A DNA stretch of 64,000 nt from Chitinophaga pinensis (GTDB lineage Bacteria > Pseudomonadota > Gammaproteobacteria > Burkholderiales > Burkholderiaceae_C), in the NCBI GenBank assembly GCA_943326015.2, contig CALPRQ020000003.1, positions 1-64,000 on the forward strand. The letters are read 5' to 3'. Below the pieces are notes generated by a model that was given only the letters and a program-made list of their open reading frames with translations, did not search any database and was not told the DNA's origin. Numbering within the stretch: the stretch's first letter is position 1; the number at the start of each line of letters is the position of its first letter. Positions 12,906-22,123 of the stretch are shown in pieces. The position numbers and the translations under genes are program-made.

Positions 12906-12940
12906 GGCCCGGCGCGCTCATCGCGCCGGGCCTTTTTCTT
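12906..12940 (+). terminator. Rho-independent terminator after rpsA
   Basis: A perfect 11-bp stem GGCCCGGCGCG/CGCGCCGGGCC with a 5-nt loop is followed by TTTTTCTT. It lies 20 bp after the rpsA stop and 22 bp before the ihfB start. Confidence 0.93.
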
Positions 12941-12962
12941 TGCCTTCACGGACTCCTTCCCC

Positions 12963-13265
12963 ATGACCCGCAGCGACCTCGTAGAAGCCCTGGCGGCACG
13001 CTTCGCCCAACTCGGACAGCGCGATGCCGAACTGGCGGTCAAGACCCTACTCGAAGCCATGGCCGATGCGCTGACCAAGGGCCAGAGGATAGAAGTCAGG
13101 GGTTTCGGCAGCTTCTCGGTCAACCACCGCCCCGCCCGCATGGGCCGCAATCCGCGCTCGGGCGAAAGCGTGGCGATCCCCGACAAGCGCGTGCCGCATT
13201 TCAAGCCTGGGAAGGCCCTGCGCGAGCAGGTCGACGGCGCCCCGCGCCCCGGCATGCCTGGCTAA
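12963..13265 (+). CDS. ihfB: integration host factor subunit beta
   Basis: The 100-residue HU/IHF-family protein is the beta half of the DNA-bending heterodimer; ihfA is also in this window. It begins [14 protein letters not shown]. The DNA-inserting arm region shows [23 protein letters not shown], and the C-terminus keeps [12 protein letters not shown]. It lies between rpsA and lapA, the standard place. Confidence 0.95.
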   Translation: MTRSDLVEALAARFAQLGQRDAELAVKTLLEAMADALTKGQRIEVRGFGSFSVNHRPARMGRNPRSGESVAIPDKRVPHFKPGKALREQVDGAPRPGMPG

Positions 13266-13305
13266 AGCCCTCGCCGCTACAATCCTCCGACCACCGGGGG
13301 AAAGC

Positions 13306-13581
13306 GTGAAATACCTACTGTGGCTGCTCAAGGCAGCCATTTTCTTTGCATTGTTCGCCTTCGCGCTCAACAACCAGGACCCCGTCCTGCTCAGGCTGTT
13401 CGGCGCGCAATGGGAAGCACCGCTCGTGCTGCTGCTGCTGGCTGCGCTCGTGCTGGGTGTCTTCCTGGGCATGGCCGTGATGCTGCCGCTGTGGCTGCGC
13501 GCGCGCCGCGCCGCCCGCGCACCGACAACCGACAAGACGGCTGACGCCCCCCCTTCCGAGACCACGATCCATGGGATTTGA
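13306..13581 (+). CDS. lapA: LapA-like inner membrane protein (DUF1049)
   Basis: The 91-residue protein has two transmembrane helices (about 3-23 and 38-62) around the short NNQDPVLLRLFG segment typical of LapA. It works with LapB in LPS assembly and in FtsH-dependent control of LpxC. The start codon is GTG at 13306, preceded by a GGGGGAAAG purine tract. It overlaps lapB by 11 nt, so the two are translationally coupled. Confidence 0.85.
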   Translation: MKYLLWLLKAAIFFALFAFALNNQDPVLLRLFGAQWEAPLVLLLLAALVLGVFLGMAVMLPLWLRARRAARAPTTDKTADAPPSETTIHGI

Positions 13582-14719
13582 CTACAGCTGGCTGCTCTGG
13601 AGCCTGCCGCTGACTTTCGCGCTGGGCTGGCTGGCCTCGCGCTACGACCTGCGCCAGTGGCGCGCCGAACGCAAGCAGAACCCGAAAGCCTATTTCCGCG
13701 GCCTCAACCACCTGCTCAATGAACAGCAGGACCAGGCCGTCGACGCCTTCATCGAGGCGGTGCAGAACGATCCCGACACCTCGGAACTGCATTTCGCGCT
13801 CGGCAACCTGTTCCGCCGCCGCGGCGACTACGACCGCGCGGTGCGCGTGCACGAGCATCTGCTGCAGCGCGGCGACCTGGCAGAAAAGGACCGCGTGCGG
13901 GCGCAACACGCGCTGGCACAGGATTTCCTCAAGGCCGGCCTGCTCGACCGCGCCGAGGACGCGCTGCGCAAGCTCGAAGACACCGAGTACGCGACCGAGG
14001 CGCTGCTGGCGCTGCTGGCGATCTACGAGCGCTCGCGCGACTGGGAACAGGCGGCTGAAGCCGCGAGCCGGCTCGAGGCGCGCGGCTGCGGTTCGTTCGA
14101 GCTGCGGCTGGCGCATTACCGTTGCGAGCAGGCCGAACAGCTGCGCAAGCAGGGCAACCTGGTCGAGGCGCTGGCCCTGCTCGAAGCGCTGGTGCAGCGC
14201 ACGCCCAAATCGGCAAGGGCCTGGATCTCGCTGGCCGACCTGCGCCAGTCGCTCGGCGACACCCAGGGCGGACTGCAGGCCTTGCACCAGCTCGCCGCCC
14301 ATGCGCCGCAACACCTGCCACTGGTCGCGCACAGCCTGGCGCAATGGTCAAAGATCGACCGCCAAGACGAGGACGCCGAGCGGGTGCTACGCGGCTGGCG
14401 CGAGCAGCATGCCCCCTCGCTCGACGTGACGCAGGCGCTGGCGCTGCTGCAGCCCGACGGCGAACAGGCGCGCCAGCGCTACATCGAGCATCTGCAGCGC
14501 GAGCCCTCCCTGGTCGCGGCCGCATTCTGGCTGGCAGGCGAGCATTTCGGCCAGCCCGAGGAGGAAAAGCGCGTCAAGCAGGCGCTGGAACGCGCTTGCG
14601 AGCCGCTCAAGCGCTACCGCTGTGCTGCCTGCGGCTTCGAGGCGCGCCAGTATTTCTGGCAATGCCCGGGCTGCCAGAGCTGGGACAGCTACCCGCCGCT
14701 GCGGGTCGAGGAACTCTGA
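13571..14719 (+). CDS. lapB: LPS assembly protein B (TPR and rubredoxin-like)
   Basis: The 382-residue protein has an N-terminal membrane anchor (WLLWSLPLTFALGWLAS), a long series of TPR helices and a C-terminal rubredoxin-like zinc site with two CxxC pairs (YRCAACGF and WQCPGCQSW). LapB is the adaptor that presents LpxC to FtsH and so limits LPS synthesis. Its pairing with lapA and the LPS genes later in the window fits that role. Confidence 0.93.
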   Translation: MGFDYSWLLWSLPLTFALGWLASRYDLRQWRAERKQNPKAYFRGLNHLLNEQQDQAVDAFIEAVQNDPDTSELHFALGNLFRRRGDYDRAVRVHEHLLQRGDLAEKDRVRAQHALAQDFLKAGLLDRAEDALRKLEDTEYATEALLALLAIYERSRDWEQAAEAASRLEARGCGSFELRLAHYRCEQAEQLRKQGNLVEALALLEALVQRTPKSARAWISLADLRQSLGDTQGGLQALHQLAAHAPQHLPLVAHSLAQWSKIDRQDEDAERVLRGWREQHAPSLDVTQALALLQPDGEQARQRYIEHLQREPSLVAAAFWLAGEHFGQPEEEKRVKQALERACEPLKRYRCAACGFEARQYFWQCPGCQSWDSYPPLRVEEL

Positions 14720-14731
14720 ACAGGAAGCCCC

Positions 14732-15115
14732 ATGAACCTCGAAAAAGTCATCTTCGGTTTCTTCATCGTGCTGGCCGCCACGCTGAACTTCGGCTTCTTC
14801 ATCGGCGAGATCGACAACCCGGCGCACCACCATATCTACGAGTTGTTCGCCGCCGTCGTGGTCAATCTGATCGCGACCATATTGAAGCTCGGCGACCGCA
14901 CGCAGATCGGCGCAGTCCACCTCGCGACCAGCCTGGTGGCCGACCTGCAGCTGTTCGCCGCGGCCATGGTCTGGGGCTACGCGGCCCATGTCTCGCAGCT
15001 TGGCATGACGCCCGAGATCACGACCAGCATCGTCTCGCTCTCGGGCGGCGCGCTGTTTGCCAACGTGGTGTCGGTCGTGATCCTGATCGCCGAGACCATC
15101 ATGCAGCGCCGCTGA
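14732..15115 (+). CDS. DUF6394 family membrane protein
   Basis: The 127-residue protein has about three transmembrane helices (residues 5-25, 38-52, 98-122) and no known catalytic motif. It begins MNLEKVIFGFFIVLAATLNF. I recognise it only as the DUF6394 type found in burkholderial genomes. It lies 12 bp after lapB and 10 bp before a potassium-channel gene, and the context suggests it works with the channel. This is inference. Confidence 0.65.
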   Translation: MNLEKVIFGFFIVLAATLNFGFFIGEIDNPAHHHIYELFAAVVVNLIATILKLGDRTQIGAVHLATSLVADLQLFAAAMVWGYAAHVSQLGMTPEITTSIVSLSGGALFANVVSVVILIAETIMQRR

Positions 15116-15125
15116 GGGGCGCCCC

Positions 15126-16850
15126 ATGAAAGCCGGCCAGGAAATCAGCACCATCTTCCTGGTGCTGCGGCGCGTGCGCGGCACCTTGATCGCGCTGGTG
15201 CTGATCTACGCGATCTCGGTGCTGGGACTCACGCTGGTGCCGGGCCCGCCCGACGCCGACGGTGCCGTCACGCGCATGAGCTTCTTCCATGCCTTCTACT
15301 TCGTCAGCTACACGGCCACGACCATCGGCTTTGGCGAACTACCCAACGCCTTCTCGGAGCAGCAGCGGCTCTGGACCCTGGTCTGCATCTACCTGTCGGT
15401 GATAGGCTGGGCCGTCTTCATCGGCAAGCTGCTGCAGATGTCAGCGGACGCCAACCTGCAGCGCGCGATCCGTACCAGCCGCTTTGCACGCAGCGTGCGC
15501 AAGCTGCGCGAGCCCTTCTACATCGTCTGCGGCTACGGCGAGACCGGGCGCCTGATCTGCAATGCGCTCGACCAGCTGGGTTATCGCGTCGTCGTGATGG
15601 AAGTCAATGGCGAGCATCTGGCGGAACTCGAACTGCAGAACCATGTCGCCGACATGCCGGCCCTGGTAGCAGATGCGGCCAACCCGAGCCTGCTCAAGCT
15701 CGCCGGGCTGCAGCACCGGCAATGCCGCGGCATCGTGTCGCTGACCGACAACGATGACGCCAACCGCACCATCGCGCTATCGACCCGCCTGCTCGCGCCC
15801 GATCTGCCAGTGCTGGCGCGCGCCAGCGGCCGGGCAGCGGCGACCGACATGGAGTCCTTCGGCACCCACCATGTCATAGACCCCTACCGCAAGTTCGGCG
15901 ACTACCTGGGACTGGCCATGCATGCCCCCGCAGCCTATCAGCTGCTGCTGTGGTTGACTGGCCTGCCCGGCACCACGGTGGAACGCCACCGCAGCCCGCC
16001 GCACGGCCACTGGATCCTGCTGGGCTACGGCCGCTTCAGCCAGGGGCTGGCCGCCACCATCGCGAGCGAGGGCATGCCCGTCACGGTGATCGACCTGCAA
16101 CCACCGGCCGCATCCAGCGCGGGCGTGCGCTGGGTCCAGGGCGATGGCACCAGCGCCGAGTCACTGCTGCAGGCCGGCGTCACGCAGGCTGCTGGCATCG
16201 TTGCGGCCACCTCGAGCGACATCGACAACCTGTCGGCCACCTTCACCGCGCGTGAACTCAATCCCGGGCTGTTCACCATCGTGCGCCAGAACAGCATGGA
16301 CAACCGGCCCTTGTTCGAGCGCTTCGACGCCGACCTGACCATGGTGCCGAGCGAGGTGATTGCGCATGAATGCCTCGCGATCCTGACCACCCCCATGCTG
16401 GCCCCCTTCCTGCAGGCGGCGCAGTCGCAGCCGGCTGCCTGGTGCGAGCCGCTGCTGCAGCGGCTGACGGCCCTGCTGGGCTGGGAGGCCCCCGAGGTCT
16501 GGAGCGTACGGATCGCGGCACAGGAGGCCCCGGCGCTGCACCACAAGCTCAACCTCGACGATGCCGTCCGCCTGGGTGATCTGCTCAAGGACCATGCCGA
16601 CCGCAGCGAAGCCTTGCTGTGCGAGGTGCTGCAACTGGACCGACTGGGCCAGCCAAGCCAGATGCTGCCACCGCCAGACCATCTGCTGCGACAAGGCGAC
16701 GAGCTGCTGCTGGTCGGGCGTCGCCGCGCTCGCGCCCGCCTGAACCTGACGCTGAACAACGCGCATGCGCTGGAATATGTGCTGACAGGCCGCGAATCCT
16801 CGGGCAGCTGGCTGTCGGAGCGACTGTCGCGTCGCAAGAAGACGGATTGA
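15126..16850 (+). CDS. potassium channel with two RCK (TrkA-N) domains
   Basis: The 574-residue protein has two transmembrane helices (about 18-38 and 84-104) around a pore loop with the K+ selectivity filter TTIGFG at 65-70. Two cytosolic RCK domains follow. The first Rossmann motif is VCGYGETGR (135-142) and the second ILLGYGRFSQGLA near 297. A C-terminal TrkA-C-like region comes last. This is the layout of ligand-gated prokaryotic K+ channels, in which nucleotides or ions bound to RCK gate the pore. The start is 10 bp after the DUF6394 gene, implying co-transcription. Its stop is 25 bp from the convergent sensor-kinase gene. Confidence 0.88.
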   Translation: MKAGQEISTIFLVLRRVRGTLIALVLIYAISVLGLTLVPGPPDADGAVTRMSFFHAFYFVSYTATTIGFGELPNAFSEQQRLWTLVCIYLSVIGWAVFIGKLLQMSADANLQRAIRTSRFARSVRKLREPFYIVCGYGETGRLICNALDQLGYRVVVMEVNGEHLAELELQNHVADMPALVADAANPSLLKLAGLQHRQCRGIVSLTDNDDANRTIALSTRLLAPDLPVLARASGRAAATDMESFGTHHVIDPYRKFGDYLGLAMHAPAAYQLLLWLTGLPGTTVERHRSPPHGHWILLGYGRFSQGLAATIASEGMPVTVIDLQPPAASSAGVRWVQGDGTSAESLLQAGVTQAAGIVAATSSDIDNLSATFTARELNPGLFTIVRQNSMDNRPLFERFDADLTMVPSEVIAHECLAILTTPMLAPFLQAAQSQPAAWCEPLLQRLTALLGWEAPEVWSVRIAAQEAPALHHKLNLDDAVRLGDLLKDHADRSEALLCEVLQLDRLGQPSQMLPPPDHLLRQGDELLLVGRRRARARLNLTLNNAHALEYVLTGRESSGSWLSERLSRRKKTD

Positions 16851-16875
16851 GCTGGCCTCCTCTCGAAGCCCCCCA

Positions 16876-18855
16876 TCACGTTGCAAGGCCGCAGCAAAGC
16901 CGGCGCGCTACCTCGACTACCCGATCGAGCTCGAAGGGCTTGCCGATGAAGTCGTTCATGCCGGCCGCCAGGCAGGCTTGATGGTCCTCGCGGGTGACGT
17001 TGGCGGTGATCGCAACGATGGGTAGACCTTGCCAACGCCCGTCGTCGCGGATGGCACGCGTGGCCTGCAGGCCATCCATATGGGGCATGCACATGTCCAT
17101 GAACACCAGATCGAAGCCCTGCGGTTGCTCCTGCAGCGCCGCCAGCGCCTGTTGCCCGTCCAGCGCCACCTGCACCCGCGCGCCTTCCTGGCCCAGGATA
17201 CCCCTCATGATGAGAAGATTGACCGAGGTGTCGTCCACCACCAAGGTGCGCAGACCCAGCAGCCGCTGGCCGGTCCGGGGCTGCGCGCGCCCCTGCCCAT
17301 CCTCCTCTGCGCTTGCCTGGTCCCGGTCGGCCATCGCGGCCGGATCGGGAAGATCCAGCGGCAACTCCACCGTGAAGCGGCTGCCCTGGCCCGGCGCGCT
17401 CTCGACCCGGATTTCGCCGCCCATGAACTCGACCAGTCGCTTGGTAATCGAGAGCCCCAGGCCCGTACCGCCGAAGCGCCGGGTGGTGCTGCTTTCACCC
17501 TGCTGGAAAGGCTGAAACAGCTGCTCGATTTGCTGCGCCGACATGCCGATGCCATCGTCGCTCACCGCCAGTTCAAGACGCTCACCGAGCGGCTGCGCCA
17601 GGGAAGCCGGCAGGCGCTGCACATGCAAGACCACCTCGCCATGCTGGCTGAACTTCACGGAGTTGCTCAGAAGATTGAGCAGCACCTGGCGCAGCCGCAA
17701 GCCGTCACCCAGCATCCAGTCGGGTAGACCGGCTGCAGCCTGCACCCGCAGCACAAGCGATTTCACCTCAGCCGCCGGCATCATCATGGCCAGAAGGTCG
17801 CGTAGCAAACCGGGCAAATGCACCGGTTCACGCACGACCTCAAGCTTGCCGGCCTCGATCTTGGAGTGATCGAGGATGTCGTCGATGATCTGGCGCAGCA
17901 GCTGGCCGGAGCTGGCAGCAGTCTCCAGATGCTGGCGCAGCACCTCGTCGAGCGGGCAGCGCAGGGCCAGTTGCAAACTGCCCAGCACGCCATTGATGGG
18001 CGTGCGGATCTCGTGGCTCATGACAGCGAGAAACTGGCTCTTGACGACGCTGGCCTCCTGGGCCCTCGCTTTTTCAGCCTCAAGCGCGAGATTGAGCCTT
18101 TGCAGGTGTTTGTTGGCCGCTTCACGCTCGCGCAGGGCTTCTTGCAGGTCCAGGGTACGCTGGCGTACCGTTTCCTCGAGAATCCGGGTGTGGTCGCTGA
18201 GCATGTCGGCCATGCGGTTGAAGGCCCTGGCAGTCTCGGCCAGTTCATCCTCACCGCGCACCGGCACACGGACCGAAAAATCGCCGTCGGCCAGGGCCTG
18301 GCTGGCGTCGCGCAACTTGAGCAGTTGCCGTGTCAGCACCCCGCCCAGGACGAAGGAAAACACCGCCACCAGCACCATTTCCAGGGCCGACAGCGCGAGA
18401 TACCCGCGCCGTGCCTGGCCCAGCAGATCTTGCAGGCGCCCCACATCCATGCCGAACTGTATGCTGCCAAAACTCTGGCCCGCCACCTCCACCGGCAAAA
18501 CATGGTCATAGAGCGCGTCACCACTCAAGTCCAGCCGAGCCTCGTGCCGCACGGGCTGGGCAGGAAGCTTGCCCACCTGGGTAATCAGAATATCGCCGGG
18601 TCCAAGCACGCGCATATAGCTGATGTCACCCGTTCCCATGACGTCCTTGACCACAGCCTCCACGGTGGCCACGTCCGATGCGACCATGGCATCGCGCAGG
18701 CTGGCCACCAGCAAGCGACTGATGCTGGCCATGCGGCGCTCGACGTTGTCCTCGTTGGAACTCTGCAACTGGTTCATGCCGTTCCACACCAGGATGGCGA
18801 GCAGCACCGCCTCGATCAGGGCGATGCCGACGATGGTCTTGGTACGGAACTTCAC
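16876..18855 (-). CDS. hybrid sensor histidine kinase/response regulator
   Basis: The 659-residue protein has TM1 (about 8-25), a periplasmic sensor, TM2 (152-174), HAMP (175-228), a coiled coil, HisKA with H281 in MSHEIRTPING, HATPase (NLLSNSVKFS near 394, DDGIGM, GGTGLGLSI) and a C-terminal receiver with D587 in FMDMCMPHMDG, acidic pair D541/D542 and K639. The start is GTG at 18855, which overlaps the stop of the upstream PhnD-like gene (GTGA); a longer open frame lies inside that gene. No Hpt domain or DNA-binding output is present, so the phosphate must pass to another protein outside the window. The periplasmic ligand is probably carried by the neighbouring binding protein. Confidence 0.9.
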   Translation of the reverse strand: MKFRTKTIVGIALIEAVLLAILVWNGMNQLQSSNEDNVERRMASISRLLVASLRDAMVASDVATVEAVVKDVMGTGDISYMRVLGPGDILITQVGKLPAQPVRHEARLDLSGDALYDHVLPVEVAGQSFGSIQFGMDVGRLQDLLGQARRGYLALSALEMVLVAVFSFVLGGVLTRQLLKLRDASQALADGDFSVRVPVRGEDELAETARAFNRMADMLSDHTRILEETVRQRTLDLQEALREREAANKHLQRLNLALEAEKARAQEASVVKSQFLAVMSHEIRTPINGVLGSLQLALRCPLDEVLRQHLETAASSGQLLRQIIDDILDHSKIEAGKLEVVREPVHLPGLLRDLLAMMMPAAEVKSLVLRVQAAAGLPDWMLGDGLRLRQVLLNLLSNSVKFSQHGEVVLHVQRLPASLAQPLGERLELAVSDDGIGMSAQQIEQLFQPFQQGESSTTRRFGGTGLGLSITKRLVEFMGGEIRVESAPGQGSRFTVELPLDLPDPAAMADRDQASAEEDGQGRAQPRTGQRLLGLRTLVVDDTSVNLLIMRGILGQEGARVQVALDGQQALAALQEQPQGFDLVFMDMCMPHMDGLQATRAIRDDGRWQGLPIVAITANVTREDHQACLAAGMNDFIGKPFELDRVVEVARRLCCGLAT

Positions 18856-19745
18856 TTCTTGGCGGCAGTGGAACCCACCGGCTGCTGCAGCCTGAGGGCG
18901 CGGACGGCATCCCATTCACTGTCGGTCGCCACCACCAGGCCCTTGAAGCTCAGGGGTTCGAGCAGGGCTCGCCCGGCCGCGTCGCCGTCCAGGGCGATGA
19001 AAGCCTGGCGCAGGCGCTCGACCACCTCGGCGCTCACGCGCGGGTGTATAGCCAGCGCGTGAGGGGTGTAGGCCGGGGTGCGGGAGAGCACGCGCAACTG
19101 GGACGAGACCTGCGGCTCCATGGCTTCGAGCGTGCGCTGGATACCGCCGCCAGCCTCGAACAGGCCGCTGACCACACCTTTGTAGACACTGTCGTGGGAA
19201 CTCACGAAGCGGGCCTCGATTGCCACGTGGTGGCGGTTGAATTCGGCCCGCGGCAGGATGCTGGCGGCAAAGGCTGCAGGCGCCGGGAAAGCCACGCGCT
19301 TGCCCTGAAGCTGCTCCAAGTTCTGGACCGGACTGTCCTTGGGCACCACGATGATGCCCACGAGCTTGCGGTCCTTTTCCTTCAGAAAGGCCTGATAGCC
19401 GGGCGCCTTGCTGAATACAGTGTAGTGGAAGGGATTCATGTAGGCGAGGTCGAACTCGCCTTTCATGACGCGATCCTCGAAGGCCGGGATATCCGACGCG
19501 GTGCGAAACGCCAACTGCACGTGAGCGCGTCGCCCCACCTCCTGCAGCAGCGGAATCCACACACGCGCGAGCTCGCTGGCTGCCTGCTGCGGCACGATGC
19601 CCACGCTCAAGACGAGCGGCGTGGATTGTGCCCAGGCGATGGGACCGAACAGGAGCGACCAGATGGTCAGCACCAGCGAGTTGCGCCAGCGAAAGGCAAA
19701 AACCCGCGAGCGCGACAAGGGAGGGGATGCGAGACGCTGACTCAT
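18852..19745 (-). CDS. PhnD/SsuA-type periplasmic binding protein
   Basis: The 297-residue protein has a long N-terminal signal peptide ending at PIAWAQS (about residue 40) and a type-2 periplasmic binding fold of the phosphate/phosphite/phosphonate group. The motifs are SVGIVPQQAASELARVW, FDLAYMNPFHY and LQGKRVAFPAPAAFAAS. No ABC permease or ATPase genes are near. It overlaps the hybrid kinase gene by 4 nt, so it is most likely a ligand receptor for that kinase and not a transport component. The ligand is unknown. Confidence 0.82.
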   Translation of the reverse strand: MSQRLASPPLSRSRVFAFRWRNSLVLTIWSLLFGPIAWAQSTPLVLSVGIVPQQAASELARVWIPLLQEVGRRAHVQLAFRTASDIPAFEDRVMKGEFDLAYMNPFHYTVFSKAPGYQAFLKEKDRKLVGIIVVPKDSPVQNLEQLQGKRVAFPAPAAFAASILPRAEFNRHHVAIEARFVSSHDSVYKGVVSGLFEAGGGIQRTLEAMEPQVSSQLRVLSRTPAYTPHALAIHPRVSAEVVERLRQAFIALDGDAAGRALLEPLSFKGLVVATDSEWDAVRALRLQQPVGSTAAKK

Positions 19746-19781
19746 TCGAATGCGAGTTGCAAGATGGGGACCCGAAAAAGA

Positions 19782-19806
19782 AAAAAGCGCCTACCGGCGC
19801 TTTTTC
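19782..19806. terminator. Rho-independent terminator after rplS (symmetrical)
   Basis: The hairpin AAAAAGCGCC-TACC-GGCGCTTTTT has A and T tracts on both sides, so it can work in either direction. On the minus strand it ends the rpsP-rimM-trmD-rplS transcript before the PhnD-like gene. Confidence 0.88.
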
Positions 19807-19813
19807 CAGGAAT

Positions 19814-19837
19814 GATCGTCTGCAGCAGCAGACGATC
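19814..19837. repeat. perfect inverted repeat at the rplS stop
   Basis: GATCGTCTGC-AGCA-GCAGACGATC has a 10-bp perfect stem and overlaps the rplS stop codon (19836-19838). It stands directly in front of the terminator. It may protect the mRNA 3' end or assist termination. Confidence 0.6.
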
Positions 19838-20192
19838 AAGCGCCCAGCTTTTCCTTGATGCGGGCCGACTTGCCGCTGCGCTCGCGCAGGTAGTACAGCT
19901 TGGCGCGACGGACGTCACCGCGGCGCTTGACTTCGATCTTGGCGATCAGCGGGCTGTACAGCGGGAAGGTACGCTCGACGCCTTCGCCGTTCGAGATCTT
20001 GCGCACGATGAAGCCGGAGTTCAGGCCACGGTTGCGACGTGCGATCACGACGCCTTCGTAAGCCTGCACGCGCTTGCGGGTGCCTTCGATCACGTTGACG
20101 CTGACGATCACGGTGTCGCCGGGAGCGAAAGCGGGGATTTCTTTGTTCAGACGAGCAATTTCTTCTTGCTCGAGGATCTGGATCAGGTTCAT
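19836..20192 (-). CDS. rplS: 50S ribosomal protein L19
   Basis: The 118-residue L19 sits at the 30S-50S interface. It begins [20 protein letters not shown] and carries the [19 protein letters not shown] and [13 protein letters not shown] motifs. It is the last gene of the rpsP-rimM-trmD-rplS operon, 102 bp after trmD. Confidence 0.97.
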   Translation of the reverse strand: MNLIQILEQEEIARLNKEIPAFAPGDTVIVSVNVIEGTRKRVQAYEGVVIARRNRGLNSGFIVRKISNGEGVERTFPLYSPLIAKIEVKRRGDVRRAKLYYLRERSGKSARIKEKLGA

Positions 20193-20294
20193 GATTTGCC
20201 TCGGTTTTCGTTCATATACGGCTACGCTAGGGGCCTCGACACCAACAGCAGGTCAAGGCGGCCGCCAGAGGACCGAAAAGCCCAGGATTATAGC

Positions 20295-21089
20295 CTATCG
20301 GCTGTTTTTGTCGATCGGATTGGCGCGCAGCCACTGCTCGTCAGCCTTGCTCAGGGCACCGCGAGCGCGCACGGCATCAAGCACATCGGGCCGCCATTGG
20401 GCGGTCTGGTGCAGGCTTTGCTGGCGGCGCCAGGTCTCGATCTGGCCGTGATGACCCGACAGCAACACCGGCGGTACCGACCGCTCCCCGTCCGGCCCCT
20501 GCCAGACTTCGGGCCTTGTGTAATGCGGGCAGTCGAGCAGGCCGTCGAGCGCGGGGTTGAAGCTGTCCTGCTGGTGGCTGCCGGCATCGTTCAACACGCC
20601 GGGCTGCAGCCGCGCGACCGAGTCAAGCAAGGCCATGGCCGGGATCTCGCCGCCCGACAACACGAAGTCGCCCAGGCTGAGCTGGACATCGACACAGGCG
20701 TCGATGAAGCGCTGATCCAGGCCCTCGTAGCGGCCGCAGATCAGGATCGCACCCTGGTCGCCACTGAAGCGCTCGACCACCGGATGCGACAGGCGCTCGC
20801 CCAGCGGCGAGAACAGCACCGTCGGCGCGAGATCGGCCTCGGCGCGCTCGGCAGCGCGATCGGCCCGGATCGCCTGCCAGCAGCGATACAGCGGATCGGG
20901 CTGCATCACCATGCCAGGACCGCCACCAAAGGGACGGTCGTCGACCCGGCGGTAATTGCCCTCGGCGAAATCGCGCAACTGCCACAGGCGCACATCGACC
21001 TGGCGGCTCTCGAAGGCGCGCCGGTTGATGCCGTGACTCAGGAAAGGAGCGAACAGCTCCGGAAACAGGGTGATGACGTCGAAACGCAT
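20295..21089 (-). CDS. trmD: tRNA (guanine-N1)-methyltransferase
   Basis: The 264-residue trefoil-knot methyltransferase makes m1G37 in tRNAs and prevents +1 frameshifting. It begins MRFDVITLFPELFAPF, the family start. The knot motifs LICGRYEGLDQRFID and SLGDFVLSGGE bind SAM, and GGGPGMVMQ is present. The frame is open beyond this ATG into the rimM end, but that extension is not part of the family. Confidence 0.97.
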   Translation of the reverse strand: MRFDVITLFPELFAPFLSHGINRRAFESRQVDVRLWQLRDFAEGNYRRVDDRPFGGGPGMVMQPDPLYRCWQAIRADRAAERAEADLAPTVLFSPLGERLSHPVVERFSGDQGAILICGRYEGLDQRFIDACVDVQLSLGDFVLSGGEIPAMALLDSVARLQPGVLNDAGSHQQDSFNPALDGLLDCPHYTRPEVWQGPDGERSVPPVLLSGHHGQIETWRRQQSLHQTAQWRPDVLDAVRARGALSKADEQWLRANPIDKNSR

Positions 21090-21114
21090 GGTAGGCGGGA
21101 GCGCCTGCAGCGCT

Positions 21115-21699
21115 TCAGTAGTCAGGTTGCCAGTCGACCGTGATGCGCTTGCCCGGCAGATCGACCTGATCGACGTAGACCGAGACAAAGGGGATCATGC
21201 GCTCTTGCGTCTTGTCGTCCTCGGTGTATTCGAGGCAGAGCACCGAATTCGGGCCGGTCGCCAGCAGGTCGCGCACCACACCCAGGTGCACGCCTTCGCG
21301 GTTGACGACGTCGAGACCGAGCAGATCGACCCAGTAGTATTCGTCGTCACTCTTGGCCGCGGGGAAGTCGGCGCGCGAGACATGGATGCGCGCGCCCTTG
21401 AGCGCCTCGGCGGCGTTGCGGTCGGCTATTTGGGAGATCCGCGCCACCAGGCCGTCGGCATGGGTCTTGACCTCGTCGATGGCGACGGTCACTACACCGG
21501 AGAATGCGTCGAAGCCGCGCGCGAAGCGGGCTTCGGGAGGAAGCAGGAACCAGCGCTTGGCAGCCAGCAGCACTTCGGGGTCGGCGCTGTGCGAATGCAG
21601 TCGCAGCCAACCCTTGATGCCCCAGGCTTCCTGCACCCGGCCGAGTTCCACCGCATCAGGCGGCAGAACGGCTGGTTCGAGGCCGGGCAGCTGAGCCAT
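21115..21699 (-). CDS. rimM: ribosome maturation factor RimM
   Basis: The 194-residue protein helps the 30S head mature and binds S19. The N-terminal RimM barrel carries ELGRVQEAWGIKGWLRL, and the PRC-barrel C-terminus shows DEYYWVDLLGLDVVN and the ending GKRITVDWQPDY. It starts 2 bp after the rpsP stop, indicating tight coupling. Confidence 0.95.
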   Translation of the reverse strand: MAQLPGLEPAVLPPDAVELGRVQEAWGIKGWLRLHSHSADPEVLLAAKRWFLLPPEARFARGFDAFSGVVTVAIDEVKTHADGLVARISQIADRNAAEALKGARIHVSRADFPAAKSDDEYYWVDLLGLDVVNREGVHLGVVRDLLATGPNSVLCLEYTEDDKTQERMIPFVSVYVDQVDLPGKRITVDWQPDY

Positions 21700-21701
21700 G
21701 A

Positions 21702-21971
21702 TTAGGCGGCAGCGGTAGTAGCGGCAGCAGCCTTGGCGGCTTGCTTGACCAGACGCTGAACGACGTCGGAAGCTTGGGCACCCACGCCTTCCCAGTAGGT
21801 CAGGCGGTCCTGGGCGATGCGCAGCGGCTCTTCGCCACCACGGGCCAGCGGGTTGTAGAAGCCGATGCGCTCGATGAAGCGGCCGTCACGACGGTTTTGC
21901 TTGTGAGCGACGACGATGTTGTAGAACGGACGGGCTTTGGAACCGCCGCGGGAGAGTCGGATAACGACCAT
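21702..21971 (-). CDS. rpsP: 30S ribosomal protein S16
   Basis: The 89-residue S16 begins [20 protein letters not shown] and contains [14 protein letters not shown]. It has an Ala-rich tail ([11 protein letters not shown]). It is the first gene of the operon; the frame is open about 34 codons further upstream, but with no homology to S16. Confidence 0.97.
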   Translation of the reverse strand: MVVIRLSRGGSKARPFYNIVVAHKQNRRDGRFIERIGFYNPLARGGEEPLRIAQDRLTYWEGVGAQASDVVQRLVKQAAKAAAATTAAA

Positions 21972-22123
21972 GGTTTGTCCTTCGGGTGCTGGTGACAGGG
22001 CGCCATCGCCCAGTCGCAATTTTCCGCAACGCCTGAGACACCGACTGACCACCCGGCCAGCGAAACGTTGCAAAGCCGCCGATTATAGTTCAAGCAGGCG
22101 CTGACGAGCCCGACTGACCCCGC

